From NCBI RefSeq assembly GCF_030159095.1, contig NZ_BRXS01000005.1:186001-250000 (forward strand): 64,000 nt of DNA. The letters run 5' to 3'. Made by a program: the position numbers and the translations under genes. The notes under the pieces were generated by a model that was not told the origin of the DNA, did no database searches, and saw nothing but the letters and a program-made list of their open reading frames with translations. This stretch comes from Roseisolibacter agri (GTDB taxonomy: Bacteria; Gemmatimonadota; Gemmatimonadetes; Gemmatimonadales; Gemmatimonadaceae). This document shows, in pieces, positions 34,292 to 43,690 of the stretch; within the stretch, counting starts at the first letter, position 1; every line of letters starts with the position of its first letter.

Positions 34292-36067
34292 TCAGCCGAT
34301 CCGCGCCCCGGGCACGCCGGCCAGCACCTCGCGCAGCGCCTGCTGCCGCCGGTCCAGCAGCACGACCGCCGTCTCCTCGCCCAGCGCCGCGGCGCCGCGC
34401 ACGCGGTCCGCCACGGCGTCCGCGCCGTCGCCCGCGGCCGTCAGCCCGAGCACGCACGGCCGGCCGGGGGAGTGGCGCAGCTCGCGCACCGCGAGGAAGG
34501 CCTCGCGCACCGCGGGCTCGCGGGCCAGCGCCTCGCGCACGAGGGCCAGCGCCGCCGCGTCCAGCTCGTGCGGCACGAAGCGGTCGAGCGGGCTCACCGT
34601 CGTCCGCTCGGCCTCCGCCATGGCGGTGCGCGTGGCGTGTCGCGTGGCGCGCGTGTGCCAGCGATGCGCCTCGACCTCGCGGCCGCGATCGGCGTGGAAG
34701 CGCTCCAGCAGCGCGCACCCCTCGCCCTCCAGCGCCGGATCGCGCGCCAGCGCGCGCTCCACGAGCGGCACGCCCGCCTCGTCGTCCGCGTCCAGGAGGA
34801 GGCGGCCGATCGCCAGCGCCGCACGCGCGTGCTCGGGATCGGCGTCGAGCGCCGCGCGGTAGAGCGGGAGCGCCTCGTCGGCGCCACGCAGCGCCTCCAC
34901 GAGCGTCGCGCGCTCGAACGTCGCGTCGGCGGACGGCGGGCCGGCCTCCAGCGCGGCGAGGCGGGCGCGCCGGCGCCGCACCGATTCATGCCGCGCCCGC
35001 CACGGGCCGGCGCAGGCGGCCCGCCACTCGTCGTCGAGCTGCGCGGCGAGCGTGTCGAAGCGCGCGCCGAGCAGCGCCTCGCCGGCCGAACGCTCGGTGC
35101 GCGGCGGCAGGCGCGCGGGCTCGCCGAGCGCGGCGAGGCGCTCCGCGAGGCAGGGATGGCTGTCGTGCGGCTCGGTGGACGACGCCAGCAGCTCCGCGAG
35201 CAGCGACGGCTCGGCCGCGTCGTCGGCGGTGCGCACGCCGTCGCGGCGCAGGCGCGCGAACGCGTGCGGCGGCTCGGGCTCGTCGTCGATCGCGGCGCGC
35301 ACGGCGGGCCAGAAGCGCTCGTCCAGCAGCCGGCCGCCGACGTCGATGAGCGCCAGCGTGTCGGCGGTCGTGCGCGCGTCGGTGTGCGCGGCCGCGATGC
35401 CGTCGGCGAGCAGCTCCTGCGTGCGCGCCACCGCGGCCGACTGCGCCTCCAGGCGCGGCACGTAGCGCGCGAGCGGCCAGCGCACGAAGATCGGCATGGT
35501 GCCGCGCTCGTGCACCGCCGTGGCGAGCTGCATCCACGAGCGGCGCGTGCGGTAGACGAGGCCCGCGAGCCAGCCGTGCGCGTGGACGAGGTGCGCCAGC
35601 TCGTGCGCGACGACGGCGCGCAGCTGCGCGACCGACAGCGTCGCCAGCACGGGGAAGCCCAGCAGCAGCGTGCCGCGCGGGCGGCCGAACGGGAAGCCCG
35701 TCTGCACGATGCTGGCGTTGAACGCGGTCGTGACGACGATGCGCTCCACGCGCGGCGCGCCCATCGCGCGCGCGAGCGCTTCCACCTCGGCCGCCAGTGC
35801 GGGCGCGTCGCCGGGCGCGAGCGCCACGCCGCGCGGCGCGGGGAGCCGGAAGAAGAGCGCGCGGATCGCCGCCGCGGTGACGAGCACGGACGGCACGCCG
35901 ACGAAGAGCGCGACGACCGCCACCATCGGACGGCGCGCGAGCAGGCCCCAGGCGAGGAACGCGACCACGCCCGCGAACGCGGCGACGATGCCCAGCAGCC
36001 AGGCGTAGCCCTCCGCGACGAGCAGCGCGAGCCGCCACGGCGACGTGTCGCGCGCCGGCCGCGTCAC
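34292..36067 (-). CDS. M48-family membrane zinc metallopeptidase with C-terminal TPR region
   Basis: 591 residues, GTG start in a GTGA overlap with the upstream gene. Two N-terminal membrane helices ([40 protein letters not shown]) precede the peptidase: zinc motif HELAH (His155-His159), third-ligand region [10 protein letters not shown], both typical of HtpX/Ste24-like M48 proteases. About residues 370-460 form TPR-like repeats ([20 protein letters not shown]). Likely cleaves misfolded membrane or envelope proteins; the TPR part may select partners. Coupled to a TPR membrane protein. Confidence 0.88.
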   Translation of the reverse strand: MTRPARDTSPWRLALLVAEGYAWLLGIVAAFAGVVAFLAWGLLARRPMVAVVALFVGVPSVLVTAAAIRALFFRLPAPRGVALAPGDAPALAAEVEALARAMGAPRVERIVVTTAFNASIVQTGFPFGRPRGTLLLGFPVLATLSVAQLRAVVAHELAHLVHAHGWLAGLVYRTRRSWMQLATAVHERGTMPIFVRWPLARYVPRLEAQSAAVARTQELLADGIAAAHTDARTTADTLALIDVGGRLLDERFWPAVRAAIDDEPEPPHAFARLRRDGVRTADDAAEPSLLAELLASSTEPHDSHPCLAERLAALGEPARLPPRTERSAGEALLGARFDTLAAQLDDEWRAACAGPWRARHESVRRRRARLAALEAGPPSADATFERATLVEALRGADEALPLYRAALDADPEHARAALAIGRLLLDADDEAGVPLVERALARDPALEGEGCALLERFHADRGREVEAHRWHTRATRHATRTAMAEAERTTVSPLDRFVPHELDAAALALVREALAREPAVREAFLAVRELRHSPGRPCVLGLTAAGDGADAVADRVRGAAALGEETAVVLLDRRQQALREVLAGVPGARIG

Positions 36068-37392
36068 GACGGCGCCGAGTCGTCGTCGGCGGCAGCGCCC
36101 AGCGCCTCGAGCCCGCGCAGCGCCTCCTCGCGTACCTCCGGCGACGGGTCCATCTCGAGCGCCTCGCGGTAGCTCCGCGCCGCCGCCGCGTGCTCGCCCA
36201 TCGCGCCGAGGGCGTGCGCGCGGTTGACGGCGGCGTTGGCGAAGTGCGGCTGCAGCGTGAGCGCGCGCTCGCAGTCCGCCACCGCCCGTGCGTGGTCGCC
36301 GCGGCGGAAGTGCGCGAACGCCCGGTTGGCGAACGCGTTCGGGTAGCGCGGGCGGATGGCGATCGCGTGGTCGTAGTGCGCGATGGCGCGATCGAGGTCG
36401 CCGCGCCGCTCCAGCGCCGCGCCGAGGTTGCTGTGGATGGTCGCGTCGTTGCCGTCGAGCTGCAGCGCGTGCTCCAGCAGCTCCACGGCGCGGTCGAGCT
36501 GCCCGCGCCGCAGGTGGTCGACGCCCAGGTTCATGATCGGCTCCGCGCGCTGCGGCAGGAGCGCCGTCATGCGCGCCCAGTCGGCCGCCGCGCGCTCGGC
36601 GTCGTCGAGCTTGGAGTACGCGGTGCCGCGCAGGTTGTAGAGCTCCGCGTCGTCCGGCGCGAGCGCGATCGCGCGGTCGAGGCACGCCACCGCGCGCGCC
36701 GCGAAGTTCTCGTTGTGCAGGTAGAGCTTCGCGAGCTGCGCGAGCCCGTGCGCCTCGTTGCGCGACCACGCCAGCAGCGCCGACATCGGCACGAAGTACG
36801 CGCCGGCGATCGCGCCCGCCACCGCGGCCGCCGCGATGCTCCCCATCGATCCGAGCGCGTTGCGGTGCACCCAGGTGGCCACGCCCGTGCAGAGCGGCGC
36901 GAGCGGCAGCGCGGCCATCATCCAGGCGTCCTCGCGCCGGACGGTGCGCGGCGTGTTGCCGCCGTGGACGATGCCGAGCAGCACGCCGCCGCCGACGCTG
37001 ATGGCGTACGCGGCCCACGTCGCGTCGCGCGCGGCGCCGAGCATCGCCGCCGCCGCCAGCAGCACGGCCCAGAAGACCGTGGACTTCGCGTGGAAGGTCA
37101 TCGACGCGTCGAGCAGGCGGCGCGTCAGCGGGCCCACGGCGCGCAGCACGACGAGGACCGCGAGCAGGTACGCGCCGAACGCGGCGAGCGAGCCGCGGAT
37201 GCCGGGGCTGAACGTGACGGCGCCGAGCACGCCGGCGACGAGGCCGACGACCGCGAGCCAGAGGGCGGCGCCGACGCGCGAGCCGCGGTAGAGCAGCTCG
37301 GGCTCCCAGAGGGCGGCGGTGCTGGCGACCTCCTCGTCGTCGAGGTAGACGTTGAGGTCGTCCATCCAGGCGGTGGGGTCCTGCAGGGGCAT
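36064..37392 (-). CDS. Integral membrane TPR protein
   Basis: 442 residues. The N-terminal half has about five membrane helices (AALWLAVVGLVAGVLGAVTF, LAAFGAYLLAVLVVLRAVG, AVLLAAAAMLGAARDATWAA, MMAALPLAPLCTGVATWV, AAAAVAGAIAGAYFVPMSAL). The C-terminal half is five or six canonical TPRs (AELYNLRGTAYSKLDDAERA, ATIHSNLGAALERRGDLDRA, ANRAFAHFRRGDHARAVADC). It overlaps the M48 gene and probably acts with it. A minus-strand TACTAT (about 37441-37436) is a possible -10, 44 bp upstream. Confidence 0.85.
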   Translation of the reverse strand: MPLQDPTAWMDDLNVYLDDEEVASTAALWEPELLYRGSRVGAALWLAVVGLVAGVLGAVTFSPGIRGSLAAFGAYLLAVLVVLRAVGPLTRRLLDASMTFHAKSTVFWAVLLAAAAMLGAARDATWAAYAISVGGGVLLGIVHGGNTPRTVRREDAWMMAALPLAPLCTGVATWVHRNALGSMGSIAAAAVAGAIAGAYFVPMSALLAWSRNEAHGLAQLAKLYLHNENFAARAVACLDRAIALAPDDAELYNLRGTAYSKLDDAERAAADWARMTALLPQRAEPIMNLGVDHLRRGQLDRAVELLEHALQLDGNDATIHSNLGAALERRGDLDRAIAHYDHAIAIRPRYPNAFANRAFAHFRRGDHARAVADCERALTLQPHFANAAVNRAHALGAMGEHAAAARSYREALEMDPSPEVREEALRGLEALGAAADDDSAPS

Positions 37393-37562
37393 GGCTCACC
37401 TGCCGGCGAGGGGGGCGGCTGGAGTCCGACCGGCCGATAGTAGCATTCCCCGGCGGCGCCGGACATGGCGGAGGCGAGGGTGGGGCAGTCGGGCCTCGCG
37501 GCCGGCCGTGGCCCCGGGCCTGCATGTGCGGCCGACAGACCCCTGACCCGGGAGAGCTCCGC

Positions 37563-37742
37563 ATGACCGCTGCGGCCTACATCGAGAACCTGCTGGCCAT
37601 CCGTGAGGCGCGGTACCTGAGGGACCTGCGCGACGTGCGGCAGGCGCTGCCGCCGCGCGACCGGGACGACCCGCAGTCGCGCTTCCTGCGCGAGCAGCTG
37701 GCCGAGCGCGAGCTGGAGCTCGCGTCGGCGCTCACGGTCTGA
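37563..37742 (+). CDS. 59-residue hypothetical protein
   Basis: Acidic/basic helical peptide (YIENLLAIREARYLRDLRDV then FLREQLAERELELASAL) likely to form an amphipathic coiled coil. CGGGAGAG precedes the ATG by about eight bases. It is a stand-alone gene: the divergent TPR gene is on one side and a long terminator hairpin is 25 bp after its stop. Length and the ribosome site make it credible, but no function is recognised. Confidence 0.6.
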   Translation: MTAAAYIENLLAIREARYLRDLRDVRQALPPRDRDDPQSRFLREQLAERELELASALTV

Positions 37743-37766
37743 GGCGCCGCCAGCGGCCGCCGATCT

Positions 37767-37805
37767 GACGACCGTCCCCGCACCACTCGTGCGGGGACGG
37801 TCGTC
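37767..37805 (+). terminator. 17-bp perfect terminator-like hairpin
   Basis: GACGACCGTCCCCGCAC pairs without mismatch to GTGCGGGGACGGTCGTC around CACTC. No T tract. It separates the 59-residue gene from the promoter of the dehydrogenase gene. Confidence 0.75.
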
Positions 37806-37817
37806 GCGCGCGCCGGG

Positions 37818-37832
37818 TATACTTGAGGCGCC
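37818..37832 (+). promoter_or_regulatory. TATACT -10 element
   Basis: Nearly ideal -10 (TATACT, 37818-37823) nine bases before the ATG at 37833, with no Shine-Dalgarno in between; a leaderless or very short leader message is expected. Confidence 0.7.
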
Positions 37833-38990
37833 ATGAACCCAGGCGCCATGAGCGGTCCGTCCAGCCCCGCCCCCCTCACCGACGCCCTGCTGCGCGGCGG
37901 CTTCACGGTCGCGCCCATGCCGGCCCGCGTGGTCTTCGGCGCGGGCGCGCTCGAGCGGCTGCCGTCCGTGGTGGACGAGCTGGGCGCGCGGCGCGTGCTG
38001 CTGGTCGCGAGCGCGGGGCGCGCCGCCCTCGTGGAGCGCGCATCGGCGCTGCTGGGCGCCCGACTGGCGGGGCTCGACCGGCGGGCGGTGATGCACGTGC
38101 CCGCCGCCGTCGCCGACGCCGTCGCCGCGAACGCGCGCGACGTGGGCGCGGACCTGGTGGTGGCGATCGGCGGCGGATCGGCGATCGGGATGGCGAAGGC
38201 GATCGCGCTCGCGGGCGGGCCGGGCAGCGTCGCGGTGCCGACCACGTACTCGGGCTCCGAGATGACGCCGATCTGGGGCGTCACGCGCGACGGCGCGAAG
38301 GAGACCGGGCGCGACGAGCGCGTGCGGCCGCGCGCGGTGCTCTACGACCCGGCGCTGACCCTCGACCTGCCGCCCGCGGTGTCGGGGCCGAGCGCGCTGA
38401 ACGCGATCGCGCACTGCATGGAGGCGCTGTACGCGCCCGACGTGAACCCGGTGGTCGCGCTGCTGGCGGCCGAGGGGCTGCGCGCGCTGGCCACTGCGAT
38501 CCCGCGCGTCGTGCGCGCGCCCGACGACCTCGCCGCGCGCACCGGCGCGCTGTATGGCGCGTGGCTCGCGGGCCTCGCGCTCGGCGCCTCGACGATGGGG
38601 CTGCACCACAAGCTCTGCCACGTGCTGGGCGGGAGCTTCGGGCTGCCGCACGCCGAGACGCACGCGGTGATGCTGCCGCACACGGTGGCGTACAACGCGC
38701 CGGCCGCGCGCGACGCGATGGATGCGGCCGCGCGCGCGCTCGGGACCGACGACGCAGTGCGCGCGCTGCACGCGCTGCTGGCGGACGTCGCGCACGCCGC
38801 GGGCACGCGCACGTCGCTGCGCGCGCTCGGCCTTCGCGAGGCCGACCTCGATCGCGCGGTGACGCTGGCGACCGCGCGTCCGTATCCCAACCCACGGCCG
38901 GTGGAGCCGCGCGCGCTGCTCGCGCTGCTCGCGCGCGCGCTGGACGGCGCGCCGCCGGCCGACGACCCTCACTCCGAGCCGCCATGCTGA
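37833..38990 (+). CDS. Maleylacetate reductase-like iron-containing alcohol dehydrogenase
   Basis: 385 residues. Fe-ADH family: nucleotide region [12 protein letters not shown] and [16 protein letters not shown], metal-side residues in [36 protein letters not shown] is the block that marks maleylacetate reductases, which reduce maleylacetate to 3-oxoadipate in chloroaromatic and resorcinol breakdown using NADH. No ring-cleavage dioxygenase is nearby. A second ATG at 37848 is possible. It overlaps an ABM monooxygenase gene, which suits an aromatic pathway. Confidence 0.85.
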   Translation: MNPGAMSGPSSPAPLTDALLRGGFTVAPMPARVVFGAGALERLPSVVDELGARRVLLVASAGRAALVERASALLGARLAGLDRRAVMHVPAAVADAVAANARDVGADLVVAIGGGSAIGMAKAIALAGGPGSVAVPTTYSGSEMTPIWGVTRDGAKETGRDERVRPRAVLYDPALTLDLPPAVSGPSALNAIAHCMEALYAPDVNPVVALLAAEGLRALATAIPRVVRAPDDLAARTGALYGAWLAGLALGASTMGLHHKLCHVLGGSFGLPHAETHAVMLPHTVAYNAPAARDAMDAAARALGTDDAVRALHALLADVAHAAGTRTSLRALGLREADLDRAVTLATARPYPNPRPVEPRALLALLARALDGAPPADDPHSEPPC

Positions 38991-39304
38991 TCGTCCACGT
39001 GCACGTCCACGTGAAGCCCGACGCCGTCGACGCGTTCGCGAGGGCCTCGCTGGAGAACGCGCGCCACAGCCGCGAGGAGCCGGGCATCGTGCGCTTCGAC
39101 GTCGTGCAGCAGCAGGACGACCCGACGCGCTTCGTGCTGGTCGAGATCTATCGCACGAGCGAGGACCCGGCGCGGCACAAGGCGACCGCGCACTACGCGA
39201 CGTGGCGCGACGCGGTGGAGCCGATGATGGCGGAGCCGCGGCGGAGCGTGAAGTACCACGCGCTGTCGCCGGCGCCGGCGGGGTGGGAGATGGCGCCGGA
39301 GTAA
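38984..39304 (+). CDS. Antibiotic biosynthesis monooxygenase (ABM)-domain protein
   Basis: 106 residues, a dimeric alpha/beta barrel of the ABM/LsrG type: [60 protein letters not shown]. Members oxidise aromatic polyketides or quinols without cofactor, or act as isomerases. It starts seven bases before the stop of the maleylacetate-reductase-like gene, so they are coupled, but the substrate is unknown. Confidence 0.87.
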   Translation: MLIVHVHVHVKPDAVDAFARASLENARHSREEPGIVRFDVVQQQDDPTRFVLVEIYRTSEDPARHKATAHYATWRDAVEPMMAEPRRSVKYHALSPAPAGWEMAPE

Positions 39305-39357
39305 CGCTGCGTGCTGCGTGCTGCGTGGCCGACATCGGCTCGCCAGACCCGAACGGC

Positions 39358-39481
39358 ATTGGACGGGATTACAACGGATTAGACGGACAGGAGCCGGATT
39401 ACGCTCCGCGTGGCACGTAGAACGTCGCCACCACACGGGAGGTAATCCGGCTCCTGTCCGTTCAATCCGTCCAATCCTGTC
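39358..39481. repeat. Class B intergenic hairpin repeat (copy B2)
   Basis: ATTGGACGGGATTACAACGG pairs with CCGTCCAATCCTGTC and neighbours; GACGGACAGGAGCCGGATTA pairs with TAATCCGGCTCCTGTCCGTT almost perfectly. The tip carries the shared sequence inverted (ACGTCGCCACCAC). A linker AAAGCCGTTCGCCGTTCACG leads into A5. Confidence 0.8.
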
Positions 39482-39500
39482 AAAGCCGTTCGCCGTTCAC

Positions 39501-39540
39501 GGATGATCCGGCTCATCCGGAGCATCCGTATCCCCCTCGA
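39501..39540. repeat. Truncated class A repeat (copy A5, right arm only)
   Basis: GATCCGGCTCATCCGGAGCA and TCCGTATCCCCCTCG match the right end of class A. No matching left arm precedes it, so this copy cannot fold like the others. Confidence 0.65.
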
Positions 39541-39764
39541 GTAGTTCGGGCAGGCCGGGCATGGCATCGACTGCCGAGGGCAGGAGCCCACACGCAGCAC
39601 GCGGCACGCAGCACGCAGCTCTTTCCAATCCGGCCGTGAGTCGGTGGCGTAGCCCACACGCACGCACCCACCACGGCCTGTCGCCGCCGCCGCGTCCGGC
39701 ATCGGCACTCCAGGCCGCCTCGGGGAGCGAGGACCGCTCCCGCACCCACGCAGCCGGAGAGCCC

Positions 39765-40517
39765 ATGCGCAGCCCACGCTCACGCGGGCGGACGATCAGG
39801 GCGACGACCGCCGCACTGCTCGCCACCACCGTCGTGGCCGGCGTCGTCGTCGCGTCGGACCACCAGGACACCGCGTTCGTCGAGTTCAACCCGCGCTACG
39901 ACGTCAACGACGTCTACGCCTTCCCCGGCTCGAGCCCCGATCGCGTCGCGCTCGTGCTCGGGACGTCGTCGCCGCTCACGCCCGCGGGCACGCCCACCGC
40001 GCGCTTCGGCGACGAGAGCCAGATCCTCTACCAGCTCAAGATCGACAACACCGGCGACGCCCGCGAGGACCTCGTCCTCCAGGTGACGTTCACCGGCGGG
40101 CCCGGCGCGCAGCGCGTGCACGTGCGCGGCCCCGCGAAGCCGCGACAGGTCGGCACGGCCAACACGCTGCTGCGCAGCGAGGGCGGACGCGAGGTCGAGG
40201 GGCCCGTGAACCAGGTGCTCGGCAGCGCGGACGGGATGCAGGTGTTCGCCGGCCCGCGCGACGATCCGTTCTTCATCGACCTCGAGGCGTTCTTCCGCAT
40301 CCTGCCCGACCGGAAGCCGGAGTCGGGCCCGCTGTCGACGATCACGCAGGGGCCGCTGACGTTCCGGCCCGCCGGCAGCGCGGTCGACTTCGTCCGCGGG
40401 CTCAACGACCTCGCGATCGTGATCGAGCTGCCGCTCAAGGAGCTCACCAACGGCCAGCAGCAGCGCTTCGGCGTGTGGGGCACGACGAGTCGCGCCCGCA
40501 CGGGCGGGGCGAGCTGA
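39765..40517 (+). CDS. Secreted DUF4331 protein (N-terminal type)
   Basis: 250 residues with signal (RATTAALLATTVVAGVVVAS). DHQDTAFVEFNPRYDVNDVY and FPGSSPDRVALVLGTSSPLT are the start of a DUF4331 domain; ILYQLKIDNTGDAREDLVLQ and DPFFIDLEAFFRI continue it. DUF4331 proteins are usually longer (400-500 residues); here the C-terminal part is in the next gene. Function of the family is unknown. GGAGAG precedes ATG 39765. Confidence 0.88.
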   Translation: MRSPRSRGRTIRATTAALLATTVVAGVVVASDHQDTAFVEFNPRYDVNDVYAFPGSSPDRVALVLGTSSPLTPAGTPTARFGDESQILYQLKIDNTGDAREDLVLQVTFTGGPGAQRVHVRGPAKPRQVGTANTLLRSEGGREVEGPVNQVLGSADGMQVFAGPRDDPFFIDLEAFFRILPDRKPESGPLSTITQGPLTFRPAGSAVDFVRGLNDLAIVIELPLKELTNGQQQRFGVWGTTSRARTGGAS

Positions 40518-40562
40518 ATGCGCCCGCACGCCGACACCCCACGCCCGAGGAGCACGCGAGCC

Positions 40563-41150
40563 ATGTCGAAATCCATGCAGTGGGCGGCCGTCGCGGCCCT
40601 GGCGCTCGTCGCCGCCGGATGCGCCGACACGAACACGAGCGGCGTGAGCGGTCCCGACGCCGGGATGCTCGCCGCCGGCAATCCCGCCAGCGACGTCGTC
40701 TACGATCAGGTCGAGTTCCTCGGCAACCCGCTGGTCAGCGAGGTCACGATCGTCAAGGCGCAGCACGAGGCGTACAACCGCACGCAGCCCTACAACACCG
40801 CGACGTTCCGTCCGCAGACGGACCAGTTCATCACCGGCGTCGCGGGCCGTCCGGCGGCCTACGCGCAGACCGTGTCGGGCGTGCTCTATCCCGACATGCT
40901 GGTCGTCGACGCGTCGAAGCCGGCGAGCACCGCGGGCTGGCTCTCGTGGGCGCTGGCCGAGGGCTATGGCGGCCGCAAGCTGACCGACGACGTCGTCGAC
41001 GTCGGGCTGATCGCGATCTTCAGCAGCCTGCTGAGCCCCGCGGGCGCGAGCTGCGCACCGGGCGCGCTGCCGCTGTGCACGGACAACGTGGGCGCGAACG
41101 ACAAGCCGTTCTCGAACGCGTTCCCGTACCTCGCCTCCCCGACGCTGTGA
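40563..41150 (+). CDS. DUF4331 C-terminal-type lipoprotein
   Basis: 195 residues. Lipobox VAAGC near residue 21. VYDQVEFLGNPLVSEVTIVK, GGRKLTDDVVDVGLIAIFSS and NDKPFSNAFPYLASP match the C-terminal part of DUF4331. With the gene before it, this makes a complete DUF4331 split into two exported polypeptides, each with its own signal and ribosome site (GAGGAG). The split is therefore evolved rather than a frameshift. Confidence 0.85.
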   Translation: MSKSMQWAAVAALALVAAGCADTNTSGVSGPDAGMLAAGNPASDVVYDQVEFLGNPLVSEVTIVKAQHEAYNRTQPYNTATFRPQTDQFITGVAGRPAAYAQTVSGVLYPDMLVVDASKPASTAGWLSWALAEGYGGRKLTDDVVDVGLIAIFSSLLSPAGASCAPGALPLCTDNVGANDKPFSNAFPYLASPTL

Positions 41151-41179
41151 GGCCGCGCGGACCGCGCCAGGAGTGACGG

Positions 41180-42523
41180 ATGAACGGGCGGAGACTCGGC
41201 GCGGGGCTGCTGCTCGCGCTCACGGTCGGTGGTGGCGGCGGCTGGTGGACGACGCGCCGCCTGCTCGCGATGGAGCGCGCGACGCACGAGCGCGAGGCGA
41301 CGGCGTCGGCCGCCGCGGAGCGCGAGGTTCGCACGCGCGACGTCGCGTTCTACGAGGCGCGCGCGGCCGGCGATCCGGAGAGCGCGATCGATCGCGCGAC
41401 GCTGGCCGCGCTGTACCTGCAGCGCTCGCGCGAGACGGCGGACTTCGCGGACGTGCTGCGCGCCGAGCGGTCGGCGCGGGCGTCGCTGGCGCTGCGCACG
41501 GTGCACAACGAGGCGGCGGCCGTCGCGCTCGCGTCGAGCCTGATGTCGCAGCACCGCTTCGCCGACGCGCGCGGCGTCGCGGCGCCGCTCTCGGCCGCCG
41601 CGCCGTGGGTCGCCGCCCACCGCGCGCTGCTCGGCGAGGCGTGCCTGGAGCTGGGTGACTACGCCTGCGCGCGCGCGGCGCTGGACTCGATCGACGGGCG
41701 CGCGCGCACGTCCGGCATCGTCGCGCCGACGCTCGCGCGGTGGGCCGAGCTGCGCGGCGACAGCGCGACCGCGCGCGTGCTGCTGCATCGCGCGCGCGCG
41801 GTCGCGCTGTCGCAGCCCGGCGTGCCGCGCGAGCGGGTCGCGTGGTGGCAGCTGCGCGTGGCCGACCTCGAGCTGCGGCAGGGCCGCGCGCGATCGGCGG
41901 AGCGCGCGCTGCGTGCGGGGCTCGCGGCGTCGCCGGAGGACCACCGGCTGCACGCCGCGGTGGCGCGGCTGATGGCGGCGCGCCACCGGTGGGACGACGC
42001 GATCGCGCACGGTGAGCGCGCCGTCGGCATCGCGCTCGACCCGGCGACGCTCGGCGTGATGAGCGATGCGTATGCCGCGCGCGGGGACAGCGCGCGGGCC
42101 GCGGAGCACGCGCGCACGATGGAGGTCGCCGCCGGCCGGCAGCCGGGCGCGTACCACCGTGCGTGGAGCCTCTTCCTGCTGGACCACGGCCGGCAGCTGC
42201 CACAGGTGCTCGACGCCGCGCGGGCCGAGCTGGCGACGCGGCGCGACGCGTACGGGCACGACGTGCTGGCGTGGGCGCTCTACCGCAACGGACGCGTGCG
42301 GGAGGCGCGCGCCGCGATGGCGCCGGCGCTCGCGCTGGGGACGCAGGACGCGCTGCTGCTCTACCACGCGGGGATGATCGCGCGCGCCGACGGCGACGCG
42401 CGGGCCGCGCGCTCGTATCTGGCGCGTGCGCTGGCCGTGTCGGCGTGGTGGGATCACGCGGGGCCGGACACCGCGCGCGCGGTGCTCGACACGCTGCGCC
42501 GCGAGCCGGAGGCCGCGCCGTGA
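41180..42523 (+). CDS. TPR protein with N-terminal membrane anchor
   Basis: 447 residues. A single N-terminal hydrophobic segment (LLLALTVGGGGGWWTTRRLL) is followed by a short coiled stretch (ERATHEREATASAAAEREV) and many TPR-like units (AAVARLMAARHRWDDAIAHG, GVMSDAYAARGDSARAAEHA, GHDVLAWALYRNGRVREARA). It lies between DUF4331 and DUF6702 genes and overlaps the latter by four bases, so these four genes form one unit. Probably an assembly scaffold; specific role unknown. Confidence 0.8.
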   Translation: MNGRRLGAGLLLALTVGGGGGWWTTRRLLAMERATHEREATASAAAEREVRTRDVAFYEARAAGDPESAIDRATLAALYLQRSRETADFADVLRAERSARASLALRTVHNEAAAVALASSLMSQHRFADARGVAAPLSAAAPWVAAHRALLGEACLELGDYACARAALDSIDGRARTSGIVAPTLARWAELRGDSATARVLLHRARAVALSQPGVPRERVAWWQLRVADLELRQGRARSAERALRAGLAASPEDHRLHAAVARLMAARHRWDDAIAHGERAVGIALDPATLGVMSDAYAARGDSARAAEHARTMEVAAGRQPGAYHRAWSLFLLDHGRQLPQVLDAARAELATRRDAYGHDVLAWALYRNGRVREARAAMAPALALGTQDALLLYHAGMIARADGDARAARSYLARALAVSAWWDHAGPDTARAVLDTLRREPEAAP

Positions 42524-42993
42524 TCGCGCGCGCGCTCCCGCTGCTGGCGATGCTGCTGGGCGAGGCGCATCCGCTGCACTCGTCGGTCGCGCAGCTGACG
42601 TGGGATCCCGCCACGCGCGTGATCCAGGTCGGCGTGCGCGTGTTCGCGGACGACTTCGCGTCGGTCGTGACGCGCGGGGTCCCGGCGAGCGGCGGCGCCG
42701 TCGTCGTGCCGCCGGATTCGGCGATGCAGCGCTACGTGGGCGCGCGGTTCGCGCTCGCCGACCGGACCGGCCGGCCGATCGCGCTGCGCTGGTGCGGCGC
42801 GCGCCGCGAGGGCGACGTGCTGCTGCTCTGCCTGCGCGCGGCGGCGTCCGCGTCGCCGGCCGGCGGGCGGGTGCGGCACGCGCTGCTGACCGAGGTGTTC
42901 AGCGACCAGGTGAACGTGGTGCAGGCGAGCTACGACGGGCGGCGCGAGACAGTGCTCTTCACGCCGGGCGACGGCGCGAAGCCGCTGCGCTGA
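42520..42993 (+). CDS. DUF6702 family protein
   Basis: 157 residues starting at GTG (GTGA overlap). HPLHSSVAQLTWDPATRVIQ and VGVRVFADDFASVVTR are the DUF6702 signature; HALLTEVFSDQVNVVQASYD closes it. The N-terminus is weakly hydrophobic (ARALPLLAMLLGEA), possibly a signal. The family has no known activity. It is found in the same operon as DUF4331 proteins and a TPR protein here. Confidence 0.83.
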   Translation: MIARALPLLAMLLGEAHPLHSSVAQLTWDPATRVIQVGVRVFADDFASVVTRGVPASGGAVVVPPDSAMQRYVGARFALADRTGRPIALRWCGARREGDVLLLCLRAAASASPAGGRVRHALLTEVFSDQVNVVQASYDGRRETVLFTPGDGAKPLR

Positions 42994-43063
42994 GCTTGCG
43001 TGCGCGGGTCGGCGGCGCGAGGGTGGAGGCGTCACGGGACGACTCACGACCGGAGGCGCGACG

Positions 43064-43690
43064 ATGCCCGATCAGCCGTTCATCGCCCGCGGCTTCCGCG
43101 GGCGCCGGCTGCAGACGCCCGCGGGCCGCCTTCCGCCCGGCCAGTACGAGACGCGCGACTTCCCCGTGCTGTCCGCCGGCCCGACGCCCCGGACGCCGCT
43201 GGCCGAGTGGGACTTCGCGATCCGCGGGCTCGACGGCCGGTCGGCGCGGTGGACGTGGGACGAGCTGATGGCGCTGCCGCGCGAGACGCCGACCGTCGAC
43301 ATCCACTGCGTCACCAAGTGGTCGCGCTTCGACACGCGGTGGGAGGGCGTGTCGGTGGACGTGCTGCTCGCCGCCGCGGCGAACGAGGGCGTCTCGGGCG
43401 GCGCGTTCGTGCTCGCGTTCTGCGACGGCGGCTACACGACCAACGTGCCGCTCGCCGACGTCACCGGCGGGAAGGCGTGGATCGCGTTCGGCCACGACGG
43501 CGCGCCGCTCGATCCCGAGCATGGCGGGCCCGCGCGGCTGCTGATCCCGCACCTCTACTTCTGGAAGAGCGCGAAGTGGGTGCGCGGGCTGCGGCTGCTG
43601 GCGCACGACGCGCGCGGGTTCTGGGAGGAGCTGGGCTACCACGATCGCGGAGACCCGTGGCGTGAGCAGCGGTATCAGGGCGATCCCTGA
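43064..43690 (+). CDS. Sulfite-oxidase-like molybdopterin oxidoreductase (cytoplasmic, MsrP/YedY-like)
   Basis: 208 residues, the short single-domain form. DIHCVTKWSRFDTRWEGVSV holds the molybdenum-ligating cysteine; AFCDGGYTTNVPLADVTGG and PHLYFWKSAKWVRGLRL complete the oxidoreductase molybdopterin-binding domain. No signal peptide. It starts a unit with a flavin reductase and DUF6510, a combination recurrent in soil bacteria. Substrate unknown; a sulfoxide or sulfite-type reaction is the family norm. Confidence 0.92.
   Translation: MPDQPFIARGFRGRRLQTPAGRLPPGQYETRDFPVLSAGPTPRTPLAEWDFAIRGLDGRSARWTWDELMALPRETPTVDIHCVTKWSRFDTRWEGVSVDVLLAAAANEGVSGGAFVLAFCDGGYTTNVPLADVTGGKAWIAFGHDGAPLDPEHGGPARLLIPHLYFWKSAKWVRGLRLLAHDARGFWEELGYHDRGDPWREQRYQGDP

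Larger units (their letters stand above)
39305..39764. other. 460-bp gene-free region packed with repeats
   Basis: Order: 7-bp GTGCTGC-type repeat (39306-39327), hairpin B2, half hairpin A5, then a second stretch of 7-bp repeat in the opposite orientation (39588-39621, GCAGCACGCAG type). About 140 bp remain before the DUF4331 gene, with a GGAGAG ribosome site at its end and no clear promoter. Confidence 0.7.

Noticed and set aside
34292-37564. A single 1090-codon minus-strand frame covering both the TPR membrane gene and the M48 gene
   Set aside because: Only the part from 36067 is real M48 sequence; the upstream part is the TPR gene read in the wrong frame.
39305-39764. Possible insertion sequence, given inverted 7-bp repeats around B2
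   Set aside because: No transposase frame and total length under 350 bp; at most a non-autonomous element.
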